The notes beneath the pieces were generated by a model. The model saw nothing but the letters and a program-made list of their open reading frames with translations, had not been told where the DNA came from and did not search any database. Positions 25,986-33,937 of a DNA stretch of 64,000 nucleotides are shown here, piece by piece; position 1 is the stretch's first letter; every line of letters begins with the position of its first letter. Position numbers and translations under genes: made by a program. The stretch covers positions 29,031-93,030 of the forward strand of contig NZ_QKSB01000011.1 of the NCBI RefSeq assembly GCF_003234935.1, read 5' to 3'. Origin of the DNA: Putridiphycobacter roseus (GTDB taxonomy: Bacteria; Bacteroidota; Bacteroidia; Flavobacteriales_D; Crocinitomicaceae).

Positions 25986-26555
25986 CTATGGACGGTTGTA
26001 GTTCCATTGACTGTCAAAAATTCCTTTTTTTACATAAACGGTATCTATGGAGTCGTGACTGACTGCAGTAAAGCTAAATTCACCTGAAATCGTTTTATTA
26101 ATGGTGTCGAAGTTTGTAATGTTTACAAAATTTGGACCTAATGTACTGTCCAACCAAAAGGTACATATTCCAATGTCGTTTGAACGATAGTAACAAATTA
26201 AATCAGGACTTCCGTATGTATAGATTTGTTCATCTATTAGTGGATAGGCCCCCGTGTTGTGAACCCCCTTTAAGTTTAAATGTAGATGACTTAAATAATT
26301 AAAGTGCTTTATGTTTAGAGTTTGAAGTTGATAAGAACTGTCATGTGTATTGTAATTGGAAACAAATTCTAACTTCCTTCTCCATCCAAATTTTGCATAT
26401 GGAATGTAAATTGAATCATTGATATAACAGCCTAAAGTATTTTGTCCGTCCGTCGTGGATTCAGGCAATGTAATATCTACATATTGTTTTTCACATGAAA
26501 TACTTATGGTGCATAGGATTAAGATTGTTATGGTTGTCAATAACTTGTTAGTCAT
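25986..26555 (-). CDS. Lipoprotein of unknown function, intact copy
   Basis: The 189-residue protein has a lipobox (LCTISISC, Cys near position 21), so it is a lipid-anchored envelope protein. The C-terminal part, ISGEFSFTAVSHDSIDTVYVKKGIFDS, has the look of DUF6252-like lipoproteins of Bacteroidota, a tentative assignment. The first ~117 residues lie within a 772-bp segment repeated at 28419-29190, where the same gene is broken. Confidence 0.65.
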   Translation of the reverse strand: MTNKLLTTITILILCTISISCEKQYVDITLPESTTDGQNTLGCYINDSIYIPYAKFGWRRKLEFVSNYNTHDSSYQLQTLNIKHFNYLSHLHLNLKGVHNTGAYPLIDEQIYTYGSPDLICYYRSNDIGICTFWLDSTLGPNFVNITNFDTINKTISGEFSFTAVSHDSIDTVYVKKGIFDSQWNYNRP

Positions 26556-26976
26556 GTAGTAAAGATAGTTTTTTTAATCCGATTTTAAAAAGAGATGATT
26601 AAACCCGTCAATTCTTGATGTAATTGGCTAAAAACTGTTCCTTATATACGCCTCCAATTGGAATTATTTGATTGCCTGCAAGATGAATTTGCTTTCCTGA
26701 TGCCTTTTCAATTTTTGAGACATTGACTAAATAAGACTTGTGTACGCGTATGAACTGAAACGGCTTTAGTTTTTGTTCCCAATACGAAAGTGTTTCGGAA
26801 CTTAAATCTTTTTTTGTCGATTGATAAATTTCAGTAGAATCCGTGTCCGATTTAATAAATACAACGTCATTACTGTTGATCGAAATGTAATCGTGTCCTG
26901 ATTTGATGAAGAAATTTGAGTGATTGACGTTTTTCCTTTGATCCATTACTTTTTCAATGGCCTTTTGAAAACGTGT
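26205..26976. repeat. 772-bp direct repeat, copy A
   Basis: Near-identical to 28419-29190 in the same orientation. It holds the 5' part of the lipoprotein gene and the 3' part of the LytTR regulator gene. Both copies span 772 bp because one single-base gain and one single-base loss in copy B cancel out. Confidence 0.9.
26608..26976 (-). pseudogene. Truncated LytTR response-regulator fragment
   Basis: This is the DNA-binding half of the regulator at 28822-29499, cut at the repeat boundary so the whole receiver domain is missing. An internal ATG at 26946 would give 112 residues with a nearly complete LytTR domain (FQFIRVHKSYLVNVSKIEK). Six amino-acid differences from the intact copy, including replacement of Met and Tyr in KSDMDYTEI, suggest relaxed selection. 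It could still be made as a receiver-less competitor. Confidence 0.75.
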
Positions 26977-27115
26977 CTTTATATGTTTTTAGCAATAAGG
27001 TATCATTAATCAAAATTTCATAATACCCATTCTCTTGTTCAATAATAAACTTTATGGTTCCCGTTTGAGCATGGGTTATTACAGAGAAAAGAAATAAAAT
27101 ACTTAATAATTTCAT
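26954..27115 (-). pseudogene. Small signal-peptide ORF truncated by the repeat
   Basis: The 53-codon frame starts with ATG overlapping the stop codon of the upstream lipoprotein gene (ATGA). It begins MKLLSILFLFSVITHAQ, a good signal peptide with cleavage after AQ. From about codon 47 the codons come from the 772-bp repeat, so the original gene was cut here and its true C-terminus is lost. Third gene of the unit with 27112-27549 and 27546-28253. Confidence 0.6.
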
Positions 27116-27549
27116 GCTACCACACAATAAGTTATTTTACCATAATTTGCCACTCCTCCTTCAACGTTAAAGTAAGCATTAAAACACCTCTCATTTTCCT
27201 CCTTGTGTATTCCATCCAATTTAACTGAAAAATACGGGCTATTTTTGGTTTTCACAACCTTCACGTACGAATGAGGTTCAGTTGATAAATGACTGATTTT
27301 TATAGAAATAGTAAAAGAATTTTCTAACAAATAGCTATTTGTTATTTCAAATACAATTGTAAGATAATAATAATCATCAAACCAAGTACTATAGTCTTTT
27401 TTAGCTTTGTAAAACTTAAACCATTCTCCATCTATATTATTCTCTAGTCCATCTATCAATGCAAATTTTGAATTTATTTCCAATGGTTCAATATCTTTTA
27501 AACATGACTGAAAGGAAAGACAGATAATTAATAGTACTAAAAACTTCAT
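27112..27549 (-). CDS. Lipoprotein of unknown function
   Basis: The 145-residue protein has a lipobox (LSFQSC, Cys16). The rest is beta-rich with many aromatic residues and no family I recognise. It overlaps the upstream membrane-protein gene by 4 bp and the downstream small ORF by 3 bp (ATGA), so the three form a tightly coupled operon located between the two 772-bp repeats. Confidence 0.6.
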   Translation of the reverse strand: MKFLVLLIICLSFQSCLKDIEPLEINSKFALIDGLENNIDGEWFKFYKAKKDYSTWFDDYYYLTIVFEITNSYLLENSFTISIKISHLSTEPHSYVKVVKTKNSPYFSVKLDGIHKEENERCFNAYFNVEGGVANYGKITYCVVA

Positions 27550-28253
27550 AATTTTAAATTTAGACCTAACCCATAAGTAGTTGGATAAATTGATAGTTTT
27601 AGTTCTCCAATTCCGAAAGGACTTACTGGCTTGAATTTACCAGGTTTCTTGTAAAACTTGTGAAATAGATAAGTAATACCGATATTACTCAACAACATTG
27701 CAGAACTTGCAAATACAAGTGCTACATATTGTCTCCTTCTTTTAATATATTGAGCAGAAAGAAAGTCAAAACTATGCTCAGTCTTTGCCATAAAATTTAG
27801 GTCAAGTGATGAAGTATAAGCATTACTTAAGTTGGAAATGTCAGAATAAATTACTTTCGCTTGCTTGAATTTAGTATATGTTAAATAGCTAACAATTCCC
27901 GTTGGAATGTATGTTACAAAAAGTAAAGATTTTCTAATGGTGTATTCAATTCTATCTTTTTTATTTTGAGCAATTTTTGGATTTACTTTTACATTACTGT
28001 ACTGATACAAATTATAAGAACTTGGATTTACCAAAATAGAATCGGTTTTTAATTCTAAACCTTGAACCCAAATTTCAATTTTATGCCGTCCTTCAGTTAA
28101 ATAAAAATTCTTTTTATCATATATGTCTGCTTCATCTACTCTAATTTCAAAAACGTCAGCGCTCGGAAAAATGAAGTGGACAGCAATTGAATCCTGTGAA
28201 ATTCCCTTAAAAGAAATTAAAAATAGCAAACTAATGGATAGAAATTTGAACAT
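27546..28253 (-). CDS. Secreted/membrane protein with PEGA-like N-terminal domain, unknown
   Basis: The 235-residue protein has a signal peptide ending near KGISQ and a short beta domain (FYLTEGRHKIEIWVQGLEL near residue 50) resembling PEGA-type surface modules. Two hydrophobic helices follow (near residues 110 and 180), with a basic RKRRQ-like stretch and a beta-like tail ending LGLNLKL. I cannot assign a function. First gene of the unit enclosed by the repeats. Confidence 0.55.
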   Translation of the reverse strand: MFKFLSISLLFLISFKGISQDSIAVHFIFPSADVFEIRVDEADIYDKKNFYLTEGRHKIEIWVQGLELKTDSILVNPSSYNLYQYSNVKVNPKIAQNKKDRIEYTIRKSLLFVTYIPTGIVSYLTYTKFKQAKVIYSDISNLSNAYTSSLDLNFMAKTEHSFDFLSAQYIKRRRQYVALVFASSAMLLSNIGITYLFHKFYKKPGKFKPVSPFGIGELKLSIYPTTYGLGLNLKL

Positions 28254-28418
28254 AAATATTTAATAATATGCAATATACGAAAAGATTGATACTTTCCAGC
28301 AAATGCAAGTATTTTCTGATTTTGAATATTATCATGAATAAATTATATCGATAACTTAATGGATTATGTTAACAATATCTAACTAAAATGACTACTTCCC
28401 AACCAACAAAACCAAATT

Positions 28419-28769
28419 AGGACTTCTGTATGTATAGATTTGTTCATCTATTAGTGGATAGGTCCCCGTTTTGTGAACCCCCCTTTAAGTTTAAATGTAG
28501 ATGACTTAAATAATTAAAGTGCTTTATGTTTAGAGTTTGAAGTTGATAAGAACTGTCATGTGTATTGTAATTGGAAACAAATTCTAACTTCCTTCTCCAT
28601 CCAAATTTTGCATATGGAATGTAATTGAATCATTGATATAACAGCCTAAAGTATTTTGTCCGTCCGTCGTGGATTCAGGCAATGTAATATCTGCATATTG
28701 TTTTTCACATGAAATACTTATGGTGCATAGGATTAAGATTGTTATGGTTGTCAATAACTTGTTAGTCAT
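28419..28769 (-). pseudogene. Truncated, frameshifted copy of the lipoprotein gene
   Basis: The N-terminal 48 codons match the intact lipoprotein at 25986-26555. Loss of one A near 28622 then shifts the frame, and homology stops at the repeat boundary, so the C-terminal third is missing. Confidence 0.85.
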
Positions 28770-29190
28770 GGAGTATAGATAGTTTTTTTAATCCGATTTT
28801 TAAAAGAGATAATTAAACCCGTCAACCCTTGATGTAATTGGCTAAAAACTGTTCCTTATATACGCGTCCAATTGGAATTATTTGATTGCCTTCAAGATGA
28901 ATTTGCTTTCCTGATACCTTTTCAATTTTTGAGACATTGACTAAATAAGATTTGTGTACACGTATAAATTGAAATGGCTTTAGTTTTTGTTCCCAATACG
29001 AAAGTGTTTCGGAACTTAAGTCTTTTTTTGTCGATTGATAAATTTCAGTATAATCCATGTCCGATTTAATAAATACAACGTCATTACTATTGATCGAAAT
29101 GTAATCGTGTCCTGATTTAATGAAGAAATTTGAGTGATTGACGTTTTTCCTTTGATCCATTACTTTTTCAATGGCCTTTTGAAAACGTGT
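28419..29190. repeat. 772-bp direct repeat, copy B
   Basis: Direct copy of 26205-26976, starting 2214 bp away. It ends inside the intact LytTR regulator and starts inside a broken lipoprotein gene. Confidence 0.9.
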
Positions 29191-29499
29191 AAATGAAAAA
29201 GGTTTGACCAAATAGTCCACTACATTTAATTCGAAACTTTGAACTGCATAGTCTGAAAAAGCAGTAGTGATTATCGTAGACGGAGATGTTGTTAGGTCTT
29301 GTAAAAAGTCAAGGCCTGAAGTCTTGGGCAAATGAATGTCTAAAAACATCAGGTCAACCGTCTGTTTATCCAAAAAATCCTTTGCGTGAATAGCGTCATT
29401 AAAAGTGCCTATTAATTCAAGATTGTCCAAGTGAGCAATATAATTTTTTAGTACCCGCTGGGCGGGCGCTTGATCTTCTATGATAATGCACTTAATCAT
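28822..29499 (-). CDS. LytTR-family response regulator
   Basis: The 225-residue protein has a receiver domain (phospho-acceptor Asp54 in MFLDIHLPK, switch Thr in ITTAFSDYA, Lys in DYLVKPFS) and a LytTR DNA-binding domain from about residue 122. It starts 1 bp after the sensor kinase gene ends, a standard LytS/LytTR pair. LytTR regulators act on promoters with short direct repeats; the divergent TonB-type receptor gene at 30719 is a natural candidate target (inference). Confidence 0.93.
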   Translation of the reverse strand: MIKCIIIEDQAPAQRVLKNYIAHLDNLELIGTFNDAIHAKDFLDKQTVDLMFLDIHLPKTSGLDFLQDLTTSPSTIITTAFSDYAVQSFELNVVDYLVKPFSFTRFQKAIEKVMDQRKNVNHSNFFIKSGHDYISINSNDVVFIKSDMDYTEIYQSTKKDLSSETLSYWEQKLKPFQFIRVHKSYLVNVSKIEKVSGKQIHLEGNQIIPIGRVYKEQFLANYIKG

Positions 29500-30531
29500 T
29501 TAGTTCTTCAAATTTAAAGTCAATGTTACCTTGTAAATGTTGTTTTCTGTATTTATTGTTAGCGCATGTGCGTTCGGGTAAATAAGTGTCAACCGTTTTT
29601 TTACATTCTCCAATCCAATGCCTTGCGGCAATGAGTTGGTGTTCGATTGTACTGAAAAGTTGTTTTCACAGGTAAACAATAATTCTCCTGAATCACTTAG
29701 TTCTATGGAGGTGGCAATGTTAATATTGTCAGTTTGACTGGCTGCACTGTGTTTAAATGCATTTTCCACAAAAACTGATAATATTAAAGGCGCAATATTG
29801 TAATGGGTTGAATTGCTGGGCTTGGTAAAATGAACTGTTCCTCTTTCTTCAAATTGTAGCTTACTTAAATTAACGAAGTTTTCGAGGTGAATCATCTCTT
29901 TTTCTAATGACACATAGGCTGCTTGACATTCGTATAACATGTATCTTAAAACGGCCGAAAGTTCGAGTATAATATCTGGTGTCTTGCTCGACTTTTCCAA
30001 AGCGTAAGCATATAGGTTGTTTAAATTATTAAATAAAAAATGAGGATTAATTTGAGACTTTAAAAATTGAAGTTCACTTTCGTTGACAGCGAGTTTTAAC
30101 TGCTCTAATTCTTTTTGTTTTCTCAAGGCATCCCAAGCAAACTTAAAACCGGCAATAATGGTTATGGTGGGCAAGGCATCCGTCAATCCGATAAATATCC
30201 CCGGAAAATGAGATCCTTTTGTTTCGGGAAAGTAAATTCTTTCTATTATACCTTCCTCAATGAAGATTACACATGTGATCACAAAAAGAACTAATAAAGA
30301 AAATAATAAGTACTTCTTTCGGTATAAAAATTTAGGCAATAAATAATAATTGATGAAATATGCGGCAACTAAATAATTGATAAAACATGCGATTTTTGCG
30401 GGTTCAAGATTAAAGCTTCTTTGTCCATGCTTTCTTTCAAATGCATAAAAAATGAAAACAATAATTGCCAAAGCAAGCTGAAATAGAATTTCAAGTAATA
30501 AATTATTGGTTTTCAATTTTTGAATACGCAT
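29500..30531 (-). CDS. LytS/YehU-type sensor histidine kinase
   Basis: The 343-residue protein has four transmembrane helices in the first ~135 residues, a short coiled coil (RKQKELEQLKLAVNESE) and the His_kinase domain with the phospho-acceptor His164 in LKSQINPHFLFNNLNNLYAY. The ATP-binding part shows FVENAFKHSA and the G box QGIGLENVKKRL. It partners with the adjacent LytTR regulator. No periplasmic sensor domain of note, so the stimulus may be membrane-related. Confidence 0.92.
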   Translation of the reverse strand: MRIQKLKTNNLLLEILFQLALAIIVFIFYAFERKHGQRSFNLEPAKIACFINYLVAAYFINYYLLPKFLYRKKYLLFSLLVLFVITCVIFIEEGIIERIYFPETKGSHFPGIFIGLTDALPTITIIAGFKFAWDALRKQKELEQLKLAVNESELQFLKSQINPHFLFNNLNNLYAYALEKSSKTPDIILELSAVLRYMLYECQAAYVSLEKEMIHLENFVNLSKLQFEERGTVHFTKPSNSTHYNIAPLILSVFVENAFKHSAASQTDNINIATSIELSDSGELLFTCENNFSVQSNTNSLPQGIGLENVKKRLTLIYPNAHALTINTENNIYKVTLTLNLKN

Positions 30532-30718
30532 CTCACGAAATTAAGTAATATTCTTATTGACTAAAAATAAAAACTGCTAAACGTCAAATTCTGCACGTTA
30601 AACTACTTTTTCAATTAAAAAAAAGGTTGTTGAAGGTATAAAATATGTCGTTTGCCAAAACGTATTTTTAAAAGAGAAGTAAAGTAGCTTTCTTTGTCAT
30701 TTGAAAACCATACTTAAC

Positions 30719-33082
30719 ATGAATAAAGTAATCTTTGTCATTTGTTTCTTGTTTGCTTCTGGCCAACTCGCTGCTCAAAATATTACCATAAGAGGAACTG
30801 TGTTTGACGCGAAATCAAATGAAGCAGTACCTTTTGCGAGTATTGCTGCTATAGACAATGCCACTGCAGAGGTAATTGTAGGTACCACCTCTAAATTAGA
30901 TGGTAGCTTTGAATTGAAATTAGATTCAATAGGTTTTTATGTTGAGGTTAGATTTGTAGGGTATGCCACAAAAAAGATTACATCCTTTAATAGTGTTGAG
31001 GGGCAAATTGAATTGGGTAAACTTTTGCTAGAAAAAAGTAGCTTGAGCCTGAATGAGGTCGAGATTGTAGCCGAAAAATCAACTGTTGAATTTAAATTGG
31101 ACAAACGGGTTTTTAATGTAGGGAGTGACATCAGTAGCTCAGGAATGGGTGCCCTAGAAGTACTCAATAATGTACCTTCTGTAAATGTTGATATTGAAGG
31201 AGCAATTTCCTTGAGAGGAAATTCTGGCGTGCAAATTTTAATTAATGGTAAGCCTTCTGTTTTAACCGACGAAGGCAGTAATGCCTTGGGGACAATTACT
31301 GCAGATATGATAGAAAGCGTAGAGGTGATTACCAACCCATCTGCAAAATATGAAGCAGAAGGTTCTGCTGGAATCATTAATATTATCATTAAAAAACAAG
31401 AGAAAAAAGCATTGAATGGTTCTATTTCATTAAATACTGGCTATCCAAATAACCACAGTGTTGGCTTAAGTTTAAATCAAAGGACTGAAAAATTTAATCT
31501 CTTTGCACAATTGGGTGCTGGTTATAGAACACGACCTTATAATTCGCATACCATTAACCAAAGTTTGGTCGATAATTCCTTGGTAGAAAGTCTAGGTGAA
31601 GAATTTAAAAATGAAAACTTTTACAATGTAATTTTAGGCACTGATTTTTACATTAATGATTTAAACGTGATTACACTGACGGGGAATTTTGCTTATGAAA
31701 TAGAGTCTGAGGAATCCGCCTATGATTTTACCTTATCAAATGGAGATGGTCAAATTGAAAGTGAATACCAACGTGCGGGTATTACTACAGCGACTAATCC
31801 TAAATATCAATTCGATTTACAATATGCCAAAGAATTTAAAAATAACAAAGACCACCAATTATTATTGAGTACTACGGGGCATTTTTTCGGAAAAGATCAA
31901 GCCTCTGCGTTTGAAAATGTATTAAATGTTGGTAGTTTTTTACCTAGTGACCAAAAGATTGAAACTGATTTTCACCAGGCGGATTATGCGTTTAAACTCG
32001 ATTATACGAATCCAATTAGCAAAAAATTCACCTATGAGGGTGGGGGACTTTATGAAATCAATGATATTGGAAACGATTATAAAGTTTTTGATAATGAAAG
32101 TGATTCTTGGGTGGAGAGTATTGATCTAAGTAATAATTTTCTATATATCCAAAAAGTACTTGGTGTATACTCTACTGGATCAATTCAATTGGATAAGTGG
32201 GGATTTAAAGCGGGATTAAGATTGGAGAATACAGACTTGGAAACGGCTTTAACTACCACAAATGAATATCATTCATCTAACTACACAAATTTATTTCCAT
32301 CAGCCCATGTCTCTTATAAAATCAGTAAAAGGTATTCTATGCAAGCAGGTTATTCTAAAAGAATTTCACGTCCTCGAATGTGGGATTTAAATCCATTCTT
32401 TAATATACAAAATTCATATAGCATAAAGAAAGGGAACCCAAATTTAGCACCTGAATATTCCGACTCTTATGAGTTAACCAGTATTTTTATTTTAGATAAA
32501 CTTTCTTTGAATGCAAGTTTATATTTTTTACATACCGAAAATGTAATGGAACAGGTTACTTATTTTGAGGACAACATTAGTACAACAACACCAGAAAACA
32601 TTGGTGTGAGAGATCAAACAGGTTTAGAGTTTAATGCCAAGTATAAGCCTTTTAAATGGTTTACTTTGAGCGGAGATTTTAATTATGGGTACTTTAACCG
32701 TGTAGGTACATTCGAATCACAAGTGTTTGATTTTAATGGTGACAAATGGTCTTCGAAAATGACAGGTAAGTTTAAAGTGTCCAAAACAATAGATTTTGAA
32801 TTGACCGGTAATTACCAATCTACTTATAAAACGGTTCAAGGGATTACTTCAGGGTTTTTATATGGGAATTTAGGACTTAGAAAAAAGCTATGGAAAGGTA
32901 AAGGGGTGTTAAACTTTACGGTACAAGATATTTTTGCTTCAAGGGTTCGCGAAAGCACGGTAAGTCAAACTGATTTTTATTATTATAGTATCGGTAGTAG
33001 AGGACGTTTTTTTACTTTGGGATTCAGTTATAGTTTCGGAAAAGGTGAAGCCATGACTTATTCAGGTAGTAGAAGATTTTAA
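30719..33082 (+). CDS. TonB-dependent-receptor-like outer-membrane protein
   Basis: The protein of about 787 residues has a signal peptide (ending near QLAAQ), a CarboxypepD_reg-like domain (ITIRGTVFDAKSNEAVPFASI), a plug-like region (LRGNSGVQILINGKPSVL near residue 165 and VEVITNPSAKYEAEGSAGIINI near residue 205) and a long barrel ending FTLGFSYSFGK with a short polar tail. This matches the OMP_b-brl_3 group of TonB-type receptors. ATG 30719 is preferred to a TTG six codons earlier. It is divergent from the LytS/LytTR pair, which may control it. Confidence 0.82.
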   Translation: MNKVIFVICFLFASGQLAAQNITIRGTVFDAKSNEAVPFASIAAIDNATAEVIVGTTSKLDGSFELKLDSIGFYVEVRFVGYATKKITSFNSVEGQIELGKLLLEKSSLSLNEVEIVAEKSTVEFKLDKRVFNVGSDISSSGMGALEVLNNVPSVNVDIEGAISLRGNSGVQILINGKPSVLTDEGSNALGTITADMIESVEVITNPSAKYEAEGSAGIINIIIKKQEKKALNGSISLNTGYPNNHSVGLSLNQRTEKFNLFAQLGAGYRTRPYNSHTINQSLVDNSLVESLGEEFKNENFYNVILGTDFYINDLNVITLTGNFAYEIESEESAYDFTLSNGDGQIESEYQRAGITTATNPKYQFDLQYAKEFKNNKDHQLLLSTTGHFFGKDQASAFENVLNVGSFLPSDQKIETDFHQADYAFKLDYTNPISKKFTYEGGGLYEINDIGNDYKVFDNESDSWVESIDLSNNFLYIQKVLGVYSTGSIQLDKWGFKAGLRLENTDLETALTTTNEYHSSNYTNLFPSAHVSYKISKRYSMQAGYSKRISRPRMWDLNPFFNIQNSYSIKKGNPNLAPEYSDSYELTSIFILDKLSLNASLYFLHTENVMEQVTYFEDNISTTTPENIGVRDQTGLEFNAKYKPFKWFTLSGDFNYGYFNRVGTFESQVFDFNGDKWSSKMTGKFKVSKTIDFELTGNYQSTYKTVQGITSGFLYGNLGLRKKLWKGKGVLNFTVQDIFASRVRESTVSQTDFYYYSIGSRGRFFTLGFSYSFGKGEAMTYSGSRRF

Positions 33083-33116
33083 AAAAAAGCAGATATGCAT
33101 GCATATGTGCTTTTTT
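33083..33116. terminator. Bidirectional terminator
   Basis: The palindrome ATATGCATGCATAT inside an AGCA/TGCT stem, with A8 and T6 tracts, lies between convergent genes. Confidence 0.8.
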
Positions 33117-33143
33117 GCTTCATAGGGTTAGTATGTTCGCAGT

Positions 33144-33791
33144 TTAATTTTTTGCTTCAAATTCGTCTAAAATAAAATCTTCACCGTCCAACCAGTATTT
33201 CGAAGTGGTTAATTTAAAACCTAATGTTTCAGTTTGCTCTAATTGCCAAATGATATTTTCTGCTTCAACAAATTCAGCTGTACTTGCCAAAGAATTGTCA
33301 AATAACCTTCTCAAAACAGAATGCTCTGATAAGCCTGGTCGCAATAGTTTTAATAAACTCGACTTATTGAAGGTAGTAATTGACTTATCATTTTGTTTGA
33401 CTTCAAATTCAATAATGCTTGCTTTGGAATGCGGAAACTTTCCATTGAATGCTTTGTACAATAGTTGATTAATTTCAAATAACGCAAAGTGAAATGAAAT
33501 GTCTGCATATTCTTGAGATAAATCTTCTACAATCATGTCATGGGCCATTTGTTCGATTTGGCCTTTATTCAAACGATCAGCAAATTTATAGGTCAACAAA
33601 ATTTTTGCAGCCTCAACAGTATCTAATTCTGTTAAAGCCATAAATAAAACTTCTTGTATATCATTGTCAGACAATCCATCCATGTCATCAATTTCACAAG
33701 CTTCAAGTAAGTTTTTATAATCCGTTGTAGTCCAAAACCCACTGATATTGTCGGTTGTTTTGATGCTGTTTAGACTAACTGTGTAGTTCAT
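33144..33791 (-). CDS. Conserved-looking cytoplasmic protein, unknown
   Basis: The 215-residue acidic protein has no signal peptide or membrane helix and no motif I recognise. It is mostly helical in appearance (KNLLEACEIDDMDGLSDNDI, TVEAAKILLTYKFADRLN) and ends DGEDFILDEFEAKN. It stands alone between a terminator and a divergent peroxidase gene. Confidence 0.6.
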   Translation of the reverse strand: MNYTVSLNSIKTTDNISGFWTTTDYKNLLEACEIDDMDGLSDNDIQEVLFMALTELDTVEAAKILLTYKFADRLNKGQIEQMAHDMIVEDLSQEYADISFHFALFEINQLLYKAFNGKFPHSKASIIEFEVKQNDKSITTFNKSSLLKLLRPGLSEHSVLRRLFDNSLASTAEFVEAENIIWQLEQTETLGFKLTTSKYWLDGEDFILDEFEAKN

Positions 33792-33937
33792 TTTCGTTTA
33801 TATTAATTTGTTTTTTCAATCTTTTGACGTAATTTTTTTACCAAGTCACATTTTTTATTTCACAAAAGCATAAAGATTCATTAACATGCTTCCTTATGAA
33901 CTTCGACTAGTTTTGTTCATTGAATTAAAGCAAGCAA

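Noticed and set aside
30580..30599. AACGT-N10-ACGTT inverted repeat between the LytS kinase and the receptor gene
   Set aside because: Five-base arms are expected by chance, and LytTR sites are usually direct repeats.
30937..31389. 150-residue minus-strand frame inside the TonB-type receptor gene
   Set aside because: The receptor on the plus strand has clear domains; the antisense frame shows no family features.
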